64,000 nucleotides of DNA from Onchocerca volvulus (GCA_000499405.2 HG738138.1:16841054-16905053), one strand, 5' to 3'; numbered from the stretch's first letter, positions 36,848-49,169 are shown. Numbers and translations are program-made. Notes: generated from the sequence alone by a model not told the origin.

Positions 36848-39423
36848 ATGTCCAAACTTACCGAAATGAAAGAAACTGTTAAAGATAATGAAAGTAATGA
36901 AGTATTTTCGGCAGATCAACAGTTAAAAATGAATGGTGCAACATTAATCGAACAGATCAACAGACAGAAGAAGGAAATTGAAGACGAAGTAAGATCAAAT
37001 GTTTAGATTGATGATAAAGATATTATTATTATTAAGCTAACAGTAATTAAATGATTGCATTACGTAAAAGTAATGGAGATGAGTTTTTTGGCTGCAAGAT
37101 TTTTTTTGTGATTGATTTTTGATTATAAAAAATCTTATGCCTCTCCAAATAGGAAATCTGATGATTAATTGTCCATTTGAGTAATTTAGCACCAGTATCT
37201 GGAATGATAGTTTATTCATTTAGAAGTATTGCAAAGAAATTTTAGTAAATCTATTAGTCTCAGAAATGATTGCAAGTAGAGCTATAATTATGCATATATG
37301 ATTATTCATACTCGCGAAAATATGGAGTTTTAGAAGAGAATAAAAGTTTATATACTTTTTTTAAATAGGAAGTCTTTTATCTTTTAACTAGAAAAGGTGG
37401 TGTTACTGATATTTATAAATGTGAAAAAGACATAAATGTATATTATAGGTGCGATAAAGATTTTTTAATCGTTTTTAGATTTTCTTTATTAGTATTACTT
37501 TCAATCGCTCTGTTTTTGATCTTGAATTTTTCGATATCTTGAATTTGCATTTGCTAAGGAATATCATGTTTTTGAATTATTATTCTATTTACCAAACCAG
37601 TGGTGGATTTTTTTATTTTATTTTTTATCTTTTTGTTGGACAAATAAAAGAAAATGATGATTATAAGGACGATTTAGGTGAGGAAAGAACAGGCACTGGT
37701 CGCTCAGAAGGAATTAATTAATGTTTTGTTAAATGAATATGATCGAGATAGAAGTGCCGAATATCATCAGAAATCAAAGGTAATTAAGGAATTAGTTGAA
37801 AAGGAACTGATAAAGATATTTTACCGATTATTCATATTACTTTGAAACTGTGGATTTTTTATGTTAAAAAGTATGGTGCAAATAGTGGTTGCAGTGCGTT
37901 TTTCCAGTACTCTCTTAATGATTTGTCTTCTCACTACGTAAGTAATAAAATGAAGTTTTCAGGAGTTGGCGAAAGTATATAGTTCACTACGTCGTATTCG
38001 TGGTGATGGTTGCTGTTTCTATCGAGCTCTTCTCTGTGCTCAGCTAGAATATATTCTGAATGATTCAGATGAATTAATTAGGTTTTTTCTCTTTTCTTTA
38101 TTATTATTAGAAATTGATTGATTTCACCACAGTTTTTGAAAAATATTTCAAATTGTTAGTTTCAATAAAGCTTTGGTCACTGCAGGTTCACAGAAGTATG
38201 TAAAGGGTGGCGGCAGCGTTTAATAAAACTTGGATTTCCAGAATTCACTACAAACGACTTTTGTGATTGGGTATAACTTTTTATGCAGAACCTGGATATT
38301 TGTATAGATTTTGGACATTATAAAAGGATCACTTAACTTGATTAATGTCGGGAAAAACAGTGTTTATTCATATCAAATAAAAGCGAGAGATCCACAAGTC
38401 ATTTTTTTGAAGAAAGTTTTTTGTGGCTTTATCTCTAAATGAATTTTTATTTATGCTTTTTGAGTTCTTCCCATTCCCTTACCTAAACTTTGTTGGATAC
38501 TTGTTTTCAATGTAGTAGTTTATTCAGTTCGATGAATTGTTGGATGATATTGCTGCGGCGAAATACAATGAAAACTTGCTTGTAGAAGCTTTGAATGAAG
38601 AAGGCCGTTCAAATTACTACGTAACTTTCTTTAGGTTCCATCTTTTTTTTTCTTTTTTTTTTTTTTTTGGATGATTTTTTACAGACATTTATGAGTTTGA
38701 CAGAAATTGGCTGCAAATTAAATATTCCTGGAAAGAATCCTACAGTGTCCTCTGTGCAATCTTTTTTTCCAAACCCGTTTGAAATAATTTGGATGCTGGA
38801 GTTTTTCAGTGAGATTTCAAAAAGCAACCTTGGAAAATTTATTTTCTCCTCAGAAATTATGAAAAGTTTTCTTTACTTTAGGTTAATCGCATCGGGTTAC
38901 CTGCGGGAAAATGCTGCCGATTATGAGGGTTTCATTGACGGTGGTCGTACCATGGAGCAATTTTGTCAATCCGAAATAGAGCCAATGTTCAAAGACTGCG
39001 ATCATTTAGCAATTATTGCTTTAACCAAAGCTATAGGTAACAGAAGGAATATGACTTCAGTCAGAAGTTTATTTTTTATATCTGCAACCGATTTGTAAAT
39101 GCATTTTTCGTTTTAACTACTTATGTGCTAACATTTTCGATGGAATGGGAAGCTGCTTTAACTGTCTAGTAGGTAAAAGTACGAGTATCATTTTGCTAAT
39201 ATATTTTTATCAAAGAAAAAATTATAAGAAACAATAGATTCAGTGGAACTATTAAAAAAAAAAAAGTGAATGGATTTCAGGAGTATCAATTCGTATCGAG
39301 TATATGGATCGAACGGCAGCGCCACATCATGGCTGGTTTTATGATTTTATTGTTAATAGGGAGCTACCAAAGCATTTTTTCCTGTATCGACCAGGTCATT
39401 ATGATATTATTTACAAGAAGTAA
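36848..39423 (+). CDS. OTUB1: Otubain (OTUB1-type ubiquitin thioesterase)
   Basis: Seven exons, 36848-36988, 37678-37779, 37963-38081, 38186-38270, 38519-38634, 38882-39036 and 39281-39423, give 286 aa, close to human OTUB1 (271). It is a cysteine protease of the OTU family, which cleaves Lys48-linked ubiquitin chains and also restrains E2 enzymes. The triad region RGDGCCFYRAL carries D96 and nucleophile C99, and the C-terminal RPGHYDIIY carries H279 and D281. FIDGGRTMEQFC and CKGWRQRLIKLGF are also typical. The residue before the nucleophile, Asn in human OTUB1, is Cys here (C98). Start ATG 36848 is preceded by an acceptor-like TTTTTAG. The long intron 38635-38881 contains open frames that are read-through only. 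Confidence 0.95.
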
Positions 39424-40554
39424 TGGCGTATTTAATTCGTTTTGAGCAATTTTTTTGCGATTCCAGTTCAAATTTTCATTCGTAATTGTCTATATTATGA
39501 AATATAAAGGTTATAGTAGCACTGGGGACGATAATCTAAACAATGGTTGATTAAAGCTAACAACTAGCAATGTGAATCTCTTTCAAGAAACTCATATCAT
39601 ACACATAATCAGTCACAATATGGATTACAGAAAATTATTGGATAGTTTTTATAATCATAGCAACACTTTACTGATTATAAACTAAAGTTATAAAGAAAAA
39701 AAAGGCAAAGAAAGAAGAAATGGTTGCGAAAATTCACTGAGAAGACTATTTCTAAAGGAATTATTGAATGAAGCGTCGCCCAGAAATTAATTAAATCAAG
39801 TACTAAATCAAGGGAGTATTTTTCCAAACTGCCCATTTCACCCTAATTTTTTTTAAAAATTTGAATGGTAAGTTCATTTTAGAAACACCTTATTCAGTAT
39901 ATTTAAAATTCTTTGAAAACTACATGATGTTCATCTCATTACCCATTATTAATTTTTGGAAAGATATAAAAAATGTTAATTATACGGTCTTCTTTAGTCA
40001 TCGATAGCTTAACTAGCCGTGAAATACAACGTAATTTTTTTGTCAGTTTAATAATAAACCTTTCTTATGTGTTTATATGTATTCAACGGTATAATGCTAG
40101 AATATGTAATAATTATATATGTGTATATCTGTCGAATTATATGTGTGTATATCTGTCGAAGATTCATTCAAGAACTGCTTGAATCACGTAAGAAATTAGG
40201 TTTGTATTCCGAATCTGTGCGTTTAATAAATACCAAAATTTTATCCGATTATATGAATATATAATGTTATTCAGAAAGATATGTGTTTTTTTTTTTTTTT
40301 TTTTGACATTTAATCATTCCTTCCTTTATGAGATCCCATAGCATTTGAAATTAGATTTGTAAATTTTTGAAAAAAAAAAAAAAAAAGATCCACTTAGAAT
40401 TCGTTCAAATTGTTTTGTGAAATTCTTCGAAATAATCGAAATATATTTTCGGGCTGATTCAAATATGACAGAAATATGGTCGGTTTTTTTTCAGATAGTT
40501 GTTGTCGTAAAAGTAATTTGTGAAAAACTTTTTTGCTGCGGATTGGAACTTGTT

Positions 40555-40745
40555 ACAGGTTATTTTGTTGTATAGTAAAGTTTTTGTTATGACAAATTTT
40601 ATCCAACTTTGAGGCAGTAGCTACGCCAGACAATGAGTTGATGAATGTCAATAATATAACTGTTAACTTAGAACTTTTTTTTGTTTGTAGGGAAGTTAAC
40701 TGTGGATTATTGTTACAAGAAATTAGTAGAATTTAAAGTTTGGAA
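40555..40745. repeat. Diverged direct repeat, copy A
   Basis: Aligns by eye with 42381-42545. Shared landmarks are TTTTTGTTATGACAAATTTTAT versus TCTTTGTTATGACGAATTTTAT (differing at few sites), CAATGAGTTGATGAATGTC versus CAATGAATTGGTGAATATC, and GGATTATTGTTACAAGAAATT versus GGGTTATTGGTATTAGGAATT. The pair could be decayed LTRs of an old element about 2 kb long, or a local duplication. Confidence 0.6.
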
Positions 40746-42380
40746 AGAACCGTTCGTTATATAACTGATCAAAAGAAAGGATAGAATCTCTGTACAGATA
40801 AAAATACTTTTATAGTGAAGTGTTTACTATATATCAACTGTAGGTAATTTGCAACATGTTAACATAGCACAAAGCTAGTTTGTTTGCTCCATGTCACCAT
40901 AAAACAACACAATTTACACCCTATAGCGTAAAGGTGAAAAACTTGGTTATGCCAAGATATTTTTATAATACAAAAATCTTAAATTATTTTTTCACGTCTA
41001 TATTCCAGAAAAAATATTTCGGTTTTTCCCACATTCCCGACTGAAGAAGATCAAATATTTCAGAGGAGTATAAATTTAGGATTATGAAAAAGAAATTTCG
41101 TCTTATAACTTAATTTTGTTGTATTTTTTGCCCATCCTTTCGGAAGAGGGATCTTATTGAAGGACTACTCCTCGAATTTTTACAAGTTCCTTGAGAGTAT
41201 TGTTCTATCTGCTTCCATTTTACACTGAACTTTAATTACAATCGGAGAACTGGTCCTCCAAGCTTTGGAAATTTCTTGAGAGTTCGGCACGATCCGATTG
41301 TTATGTTTTACTCCGAATGTTGATTCTGATCGAAGGACTGCTCCTCGAATCTTCTTTTTCAGTGTAATAGAAGTTCCAATTACTTATTTCTTCTGTCAGT
41401 CCTTCCGACTTGTTTAATTAATATTAATTGAGCCAATTTATAATCGTCACTAGTTAGTGATCCTTCTCAGTATGTTTGTTTTATCCGTAATATTTTTCTT
41501 TTCACTGTCAGTTTTATAAATTTGAGGATCTAGAAGTCGTTCATAGTAATTTTAACCACTTACTAGATTCCAGTCAATAAGTCTTGTTTCTTGGATAGAA
41601 ATCTGAGTTGTTATCTTTGCGGTAATTTTTTCTCTTTCTTCATTCTCTTAGTTTTCTTTAAATTTGAATTCCTAATTGATTGATGTTTCTATTATGATAC
41701 TAGTTGAAATTATGAATCTTTTTAATTTAATTTAATTCTGCTCGATCCTGTCTTGGAATAATTTCATTGAATTCTTGATCATTTGAAAGGAACTTTTTTA
41801 GGTTCATTGCGGCTTCATTGAAGATAGATTTCATTTTTTTTATATTTTTTAAATGCTTCTTCTGTTCCCACACTTTTTATTATCAACATAAATATTTTTT
41901 CTTATTTCGAGAGTAATTGTGGACTTCATTTATATATCCACTTCCAGCCATCATAGGTCCAACTTTTGTTGGAGTAAAAAGAATCCAGATCTTAAATTCT
42001 CAGTCTTATCTATCTGGATGAATTTAAAGAAGTAATTTGCAATGTCAGGTTGTTTCCAGCGACTCTTACGACCATTTACTTGGTCTTGTTTTGTTATGGA
42101 TAACAATTCGTTTTTGTCCAATTTGACTGCTTGCAATTTATTTCTTAAGTAGTCTATCATGTTTACCTCAAACAATATTATTTCTTTTTTCCCAATTTTT
42201 ACCCGATTTCTGCTTTGTTAGGAAAATATGTCTTTAGTGTCTTATTAGCATATTAAATGATTCTTATTCCTTGTTCGTCGGTCTTTGAAGATTCAATCGA
42301 TTCGCTAAATTCTTAGTCATGAAAAATAACTGTAAACCGATGTGGAATTAGAGCCAAAACTTCTTGTTCAAAAAGATTAA

Positions 42381-42545
42381 TGTTGTGTAATGAAGTCTTT
42401 GTTATGACGAATTTTATTCGCAGCAACTATGTTAAACAATGAATTGGTGAATATCGATAAAACAACCGGTAATTTGGATTTCTTTTTTAATAGTATCTGC
42501 GGGTTATTGGTATTAGGAATTGATAGAATATGACGAAATTTGTAA
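42381..42545. repeat. Diverged direct repeat, copy B
   Basis: Partner of 40555-40745 in the same orientation, about 1.8 kb downstream. The interval between them has no recognisable retroelement protein. Confidence 0.6.
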
Positions 42546-43367
42546 AGCGCCACTCGTCAAAAATTATTCTGCTACTAAATATGTTGCCGAAATACTTTCT
42601 GGCAATGTTGTTCGTATGCAATCGCTGAAAAACAATATTTTTTTTCTTTTTCAATTTTTTGAAAATTTTTTGTAAAACGATAATAACTTAAATATTGCCG
42701 TCTTTTTCAAAATCAAATAATTTTTCGGAAGATAATTAACCAGTTGATTAAACCATGACGCATTATTTCGATCTCATCCCATCGAGATTGATGTTTCCGC
42801 GCTAGTGACATCTATAAGTTAGAATATATAGCTATATTGCCATTATTGATTTTTGTAAAATAATAAGAGAGTAAATGAGTAATAAAGTACGAACATTGTT
42901 ACATCAATTTTTTTTCTTAGTGGGATATTTTTCCAACTTGAAAATTTCAATTTACAAATTTTTTTGGAATTTCTTTTTTTGAGAATTTCTATTATTTTTC
43001 AAAATTTCTTTGCAACATTACATCAGTGATGTCTTTTATTCTTCTTTTTACTATGATCATTTTATAGAGATTACTATCAGTACTGATCTGTGAGCATTCG
43101 CATCAACATTGACAATATTTATTTCCAACTGGCTGGACCCGGTCATGCTCTTCATGGCCGATCCAGCTAGTCTGTATAAATAAAAATGTCAATGTTCGTT
43201 TGTTCAGAATCTTAAATCTCCTAAAGTTTTTAAATACACGCCTTTCTATATTAATTTCAAAATCTTAGATGTCGGAAAATTCTTACTGATTGCTTTGAAT
43301 TTTCGAAACAACGTTGCATTAGAATATGCGCATGTTTTTATATATTTTTTACATACACTCGTTGCTG

Positions 43368-43420
43368 TAGCTCAGTCTGGTTAAGTGGAAAAAAAGAAAA
43401 GAGAAAGCGCATGTTTCTAG
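43368..43420 (+). other. Possible tRNA-derived (SINE-like) remnant
   Basis: TAGCTCAGTCTGG at 43368-43380 fits a tRNA A box (TRGYNNAGYNGG), and GTTTCTAGTACTGGGG about 30 bp on resembles a decayed B box. No cloverleaf could be drawn. It sits inside the Helitron cluster. Confidence 0.25.
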
Positions 43421-43689
43421 TACTGGGGGAAAAATAACTGGTACTTTGTAAGTTGATTTGTAGTTTGGTTGGATTGGAGACTGATTCTTGCTATTGTGAT
43501 TAAGCAAGATCAGCAATAAGTGTGCAGAGGTTTTTTTGTTTTGTGTGTCAGAGATGAATCCTTTTGAGAAAGGTTTTATTGATTGATGAAAATTTATTCT
43601 TTGTAACAATTGTCAGAGAATATCGAGGCAAACTGATCACTGGGTTATTCTTTCTTTTGTTGCTGGTAAAAAAGAATACTGTTCTGTTC

Positions 43690-44423
43690 AACTGAATTTT
43701 CGGATTTTTGAATTTATGATGACCATCTGGCAACGGAAGTAGGGAGCCGGCTTTAGTGATAAGTTTGTCTTTTCACTTTGAACTTTGAAAGTTGGCATGA
43801 ATTGTGCTATTACGATTTCTGCGCCAAACGACATCATTTGGAAGCAGGAGTTCAGGAGTTGTATTTTCTGATGACAAATAGGAAATGCTTTGAATCGACA
43901 GTACATCCGGCAAACGAAATTTTTAATGGCTTCGGGGGTTCTTGAAGTTGAGTGAGTTTAATTTTTCCAGCGGCACAACACGTCCCTTTCGTTTCTCCAT
44001 TAAATTTCAGAGCCTTGCAATAAGGACACACTTCAGTTATAGTGCCGATGAGAACATGCGGACTATAATCATCAGCTGGGTTGTACCAGAATGCAAGGCG
44101 ATTATAATCGCGTGATTGTTGAACACGGAGTCATGTTTGACTCTGATTTCCTGTTTCTTGTTGATTCTTTCAGCCACTCTCAGCTTGTCGCGTTCATTCT
44201 GTTCGGAAGAAAGCAGATCTGAAGTTACAGAATACGACCGACGTGCTCGCAACTATGCATCCTCAAGTCTGGCTGCATGTCGCTCTGCTCCCGTTTGAGA
44301 TATTCTTTGTCTTGTTCGCTCGTTCGCTAATGCCCGTTTTTCCTCAATTAGATTTGCAACTGATGGTCGCATTTCTTCCGCTTCATTACTATGACGACCG
44401 AAGTTTGATCCACTGGGAGGCAT
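43690..44423 (-). pseudogene. Helitron replicase N-terminal fragment
   Basis: Reading from ATG 44423, the fragment has an Arg/Glu-rich start (EEKRALANERTRQRISQ), then an in-frame stop near 44257. Next comes the Helitron_like_N region with CPYCKALKF, GTCCAAGKIKL, SKHFL.IRKYNS and CFQMMSFGA. These are hallmark motifs of animal Helitron replicases. The frame then decays, and the HUH nuclease core that should follow is missing. Confidence 0.85.
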
Positions 44424-44727
44424 TATTTGGATGAATTAAAGCGGATCGATTGTACCGGAATTGTCCTCGAAATTATTTGAGAATATCGAAGCAAATTAAT
44501 CACTGGATTATTCTTTCTGTTATCATTTGTAGAGAAGAATCGAATTCCTTGACTGTCGATTTGCTGCTGTTGCTACATCGATATGTGTCATTGTAAAAAA
44601 GTCGCTTTGTCGGTGTAGAAACTTCGAACTGAATTGTTTTTGAACTCGAATTATTGTCGAACTTGAGTTATCGAAAATTGTTATCGAACTTGAACTTAAC
44701 TTCCTAATATTGGGAAAAATTAATTTT

Positions 44728-45300
44728 ACAATGCTTTTGGGTATACAATATTTTTTGTTGTTCCATTGTCTGTGTAGATATAGAGATTGTCTGGTTTGCC
44801 GATTCTAGAACACGCCATAAATAATTGTACATGTGAGAAGCAATCTGTTTCAAGATCTAAATCGCACAATTCTAAAAATTAGCCAGAAGTTTTGTTGATG
44901 ATGATTGCAAAAACCAATTAAATTGAGGATTATAATCTCTCAAATTGAAGTAGCATTTCCGTGGAAATCATAGCAATGCGAGGAATGAGGACATCTTCAC
45001 CTTTGAAAGGTTCTGTCAGGATTGCTGCTTCTAGGACGTTGCTCATTAATTTTTTACAAACTGCTTGCAGTTGCTAAGTTTTGGCTGGTTGATATTTCGC
45101 AACATGATAATTGGCACGTCGATTTTCAATTGCAGCACGTGTGGTGGCATCCCTGGCAGATTGAGTGAATTCAAAAATTTTGTTGGATAATTAACTGCTT
45201 TATCTGCTTCCACAGCAGTGTCGACGGATTTGTGTATGACTGCCTGTATTGCAAAGTCCATGCATCATATTTTTCGTCGCAACTTCATGGAAATCCTTAT
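44728..45300 (-). pseudogene. Helitron PIF1-like helicase C-terminal fragment
   Basis: Minus-strand motifs in order are NYPTKFLNSLNLPGMPPHVL, LKIDVPIIMLRNINQPKLSN, EDVLIPRI, CFSHVQLFMACSRIGKPDNL and YIYTDNGTTKNIVYPKAL. These are the last conserved blocks of Helitron helicases (LYVACSRVGKP type). Several stops interrupt it around 44890-44935 (minus strand). It ends about 300 bp before the start of the replicase N-terminal fragment at 44423. Confidence 0.9.
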
Positions 45301-45962
45301 TGACGTCGGCATCGGATATTTCAGCGCATATTACATCATCGACCTCGTTTGAAGTGATTTTATCATAAAGCTAGACTAGAAAAGTTGTGCCAAAATGAGC
45401 AGCGAACATTTACGACAAAAAGGCAATCCAAGACATGATCTAATATTAGAAGTCAGGAAGGTAATTCATAAATTGCCGGAACGAAATACTTCATTACACA
45501 CTATCATGAATCGACATTTCTCACAAATACTCGCTTTATCTACTTGAAAGTACGTGCTTATTCGGATGCAATGCCATGTGAAAATTTCAAATCAGTCGGT
45601 GAAGAACTTGAAAAGTTGTAGCAAATAGCCACGGTCAATGCAGAAATTGGGCGTGCGGAAAAAATTTTGTCCGCTCATGAAGGGAGTCAAAAAATTCAGT
45701 CTGTTCACTTGTTTTTAGCTGTCACGGGCATATAAAAAAAAAAGTAAGTATGTCTTTATAAAAAGAACGCCTATTCGAATGCAAGATAGTTTCAAAATTT
45801 TAAAGCAATCGGTGGAGAACTTGCTAAGTTATGTCTGGTGTAACAGGGAACATTTACTGTTTTATTTATATAGATTGTAGGGGACAAGAAGAACTACCGT
45901 ACTGTATAGAATTATCTTATTGTAAGAAGAACTACCGTATTGAGATTACTTACCTTATTGTA

Positions 45963-47637
45963 AAGACTGTCAGCTTGTCCAGCACTGCTTCGAGATTTAG
46001 AAGGCATCAGTGTCGGAAAATCGGTCAATTTCTGGATTACTTTTTAATACTTTATTATTATCAGTTATTAAATATTATTAAATTGATGAACTTTAAATTG
46101 ATATCTCGAAAATTCCTTACAAACCTTACTGGCTCCAGTCCCGTGCTATATTCCGATATGTTTGAACTTGTAGAAGCACCGAATTCCTTTTCCTTCTTTT
46201 CATTATTTTCTTGTTCCGTGAGAGTATTAGATGATTGAATGATCGATTCTGGTGAACGAGGTTTCAAATGGAATCGTTTTTGCGCACGCTGCAACTTAAT
46301 TACGTTTGGTACACCATAGTTTGTGTCACTTTATCCTAAATTAACCTAATAATCATAGCTGCTGAATGTCACGTTCTACGTATACTAATTTATTCCTAAC
46401 AATTGTAGTTCGACGAAGTGATTTGTGATAAATTCTTCCCATTCGTTCTGATAGTGATAAGTATCGTATCATTACCACCAAATAACATAGAAAATCAATT
46501 ATTCTGCTTCAATCAACATTCCCATTCAATTTATGTTGATAAGTAGGATAATACTGGAATTGTAACGGAAATTGCTCCTTGATATTATATGTCGATAGAA
46601 TATTTATTGAGAGAAGAGCAAACATTTTAGCGGAAGATAAGGAAACAATGACAATGCTGTTTGTTAAATCATCTTTTACGGGTATCAAAATATTCACTGG
46701 TAAGTTAACTACAAAGTAAATTTAATAATATATTACGGCAATCAAAACTTTCCTATTTTCGGATATGATCACCTACACGACCGTATACCTTGCTAAGTGC
46801 TTCTATTTTGGAACATTCATATTGTTGCCGATAATTTCTTATCGATAGAAATGCAGTACAAATAGGAAAATTAACGAAGTCGATAATCTTAAATAATGAA
46901 CTATTTAGGTGAACAACCTGAGTAATAAAAAATACGCTGTTTTACTTATGAAAATGATATGCTAAATTGCCAAAAATTATATGATATTACGTGTTTATGC
47001 TCATTTAAAAAATTTCCATTTCTGCCGACTAATTAATACGATTCTATTCTTAATTTCATATCCACAATTATACGTTTCTCAGTTTCGTACTACGCAATTA
47101 TATTTATTCGATAAATAAATTTTTTCTGTCTAATAATGCAAAATATATTTGATTATACTAATTAAAATTAGATCTATTTCAAGGACAGAACGAGAGAAGG
47201 AAAAAGAAAAAAAGCGAAAGGATTCTTTTTTAACCTGATAATCAAGAATATTCCAGCTGAACATTATGGTAGCAATAATACCCATTAGTGTAAGTGTTAC
47301 AACGCTTACTATTCGCATTATTTTATGAAAATTTGACACTTCTTCAAGATTATTTTGAATGGCAACAAAAATTGTCTCCTGAAATGTTTTCTCCGTGATC
47401 AATTTATATTTATAATTCCTATAATGAAATTTGACACGTATCATGGACTTAAAATTTGATAAAATTTTCAAATATTGAAACCTTTTTTTTTGTTTTTTTA
47501 TTGATCTAGTGAACACTGAAGTAATATTTTTTTATTTCACTTGAACATACCTTATCAATTGCTAAGGCATTATTCTGTAATTGTACAGTTAATGCCGTAC
47601 TAAGATTAAATAATAGAGCATAAATTTCCCGGGACAT
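45963..47637 (-). CDS. Unrecognised multi-exon membrane protein locus, model incomplete
   Basis: Likely exons, 5' to 3': 47637-47551 (start ATG, MSREIYALLFNLSTAL), 47378-47235 (one clear TM helix, VVTLTLMGIIATIMF) and a third from about 46890 to 46769 (IIDFVNFPICTAFLSI, then a charged loop). The first three join in phase. Further coding-like blocks are 46697-46509, about 46495-46370 (LCYLVVMIRYLSLSERM, then basic), about 46305-46127 (QRAQKRFHLKPRSPES, Ser/Glu-rich, donor GTAAGG) and 46034-45959 (LTDFPTLMPSKSRSSAG, donor GTAAGT). The last two join in phase as a low-complexity tail. The middle junctions do not close cleanly. The 3' end would have to lie beyond the Helitron cluster or has been lost to it. 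A divergent receptor or channel is possible; I do not recognise the family. Confidence 0.4.
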
Positions 47638-49169
47638 ACCGACCGCTTTCTATTACTTATCTGAATGAAATATTTATCAACTAATGAATTTAAACAATTT
47701 TTTAAAAAATACTTTTCAATGGAATATATTTAAAAGTATTAAACAATTACATACACTTTTTTCCCAATTTCAACTCTCATTTTTTTTTTTTCAATTTAAA
47801 ATGATTACTCTATTAGGAAACTTCATAAGGCCGAAACACTGAAATAATAAGTTCCATTTTGATTTAACCATTTTTTGCATGTTTATATGGCTATAATTTA
47901 TTGATTTGTTTATTTATTTATCCCTTTATTATATACACTGCTTCAAAGCTCAAGAAAGATAAACAGTGAAAATTCTATTAATATTTCAAATTTATTAATG
48001 ACAAAAATGAGAGGAAAATTAAACTACTGGCAATAGATTATATCTGTGTAAAGATGGGAAAAATTGATTTTAAGAAAGTAATTAATTATGAGATCAAAAT
48101 TAGGTCATTCAATAATCTCTGATTAAATAAATGCCATTTGCGAAATGTGCAAGTTTCAATCATTACGGTCATCATCGTTCATTTTGAATCCTAACTTGAG
48201 TGTATCGCCTGATATTTATTGGAATATTTAAAATATCGCCTTTAATATCTTCTCAATTTTTTAAATAAATTAAGGATGGTTTAATTAGTTAACTGAATTA
48301 ACAAGAATATAATTTGTTGCAATTTTTTCACCTGATAATTCAAGATTTACCGAGAGACAGATGGTATAGATTTTAAATATTGTTAAGCTAGTAAAATATT
48401 TGTGATAAATTATCCAATAATTTATCAATGATTAAAGCTATTTCCTTTTTGAACTAACAACTAACAATTAAAGTACTTCGAAGTTTCTAATTAACTTCAA
48501 GTAAAACAAAATTATTGCAACCAGTAATTGGGAAGAAAGATAATCGATAATATGGAAATTATTATATGACATATAGTTCTTCTCTTTCTTTTTTCATTTG
48601 GCGACACAATTTCATAACTAAATGAATTTGGGGAATTAATTTTGATGAAGAAAAAATCTATATCAAGTCAGATACCTAAAATCATGGAACTATAAAGCAT
48701 TAATAGTAATATATTCTAGAATAAAGGAATCTGAAGAAAAACGTAAAAACAATTTTGCAAAAAAACAATACAAATAGAATAAATAAAAAAGTGGAATTTA
48801 TTGGAAGGTGAAAAAGAGATTAGAAGAGAAAAGTTCAGCTTTTTTTTTTTCTTTTTTTTTTTTAAAGATGAGTATCTTACAAATTTCAGGTTCGAATTTA
48901 TATTCAGATTTCAAGAATACATGATTTCCGGAAGATTAGTAGAAGTCACGTCGTGTTAGCTCATATTTAGATGGAAATAGAAATCACATCATATTGACTC
49001 ATATTTAAATAAGTTTTCTTGAAAAAAAATTTTTTTCAGATGCTATTTCAATGAATTTTGGCAAAAAAAGAAAGAAAAAAAAAAAAAAAGATTGAAAGAA
49101 ATTAAGAAATCTTTGCATAACGATCGATGTGAATGATATGATTATGTGAACATAAGTAAGAATCATCGA
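47638..49169. other. Divergent intergenic region
   Basis: Upstream of both the minus membrane-protein locus and the plus acyltransferase gene, so promoters of both should lie here. AT-rich with poly(T) at 48840-48862 and poly(A) near 49076-49089. A small direct repeat, AGAAGTCACGTCGTGTTAGC then AGAAATCACATCATATTGAC, each followed by TCATATTTA, lies at 48941-49013. No exon seen. Confidence 0.55.

Larger units (their letters stand above)
39424..43140. other. Repeat-rich spacer downstream of otubain
   Basis: No intact gene. Contents: a short coding-like frame at 40150-40263, two diverged direct copies of a block of about 180 bp (40555-40745 and 42381-42545), and between them repeats of the type GAAGGACTxCTCCTCGAAT (41160 and 41333). 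A 74-codon minus frame (41951-42175) has no recognised family. Confidence 0.5.
43140..45850 (-). mobile_element. Cluster of decayed Helitron/Helentron elements
   Basis: Rolling-circle transposon remains. The two protein fragments lie on the minus strand: a PIF1-like helicase C-terminus (44728-45300) and, about 300 bp further in the transcription direction, a replicase N-terminus (44423-43690). Element-end sequences like the short copy at 13853-14078 occur on the plus strand at 43172-43345 (TATAAATAAAAATGTCAATG) and inverted at 45552-45622 and 45745-45840. The HUH nuclease and most of the helicase are absent. The reading frames contain stops, so nothing here is autonomous. Confidence 0.85.
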
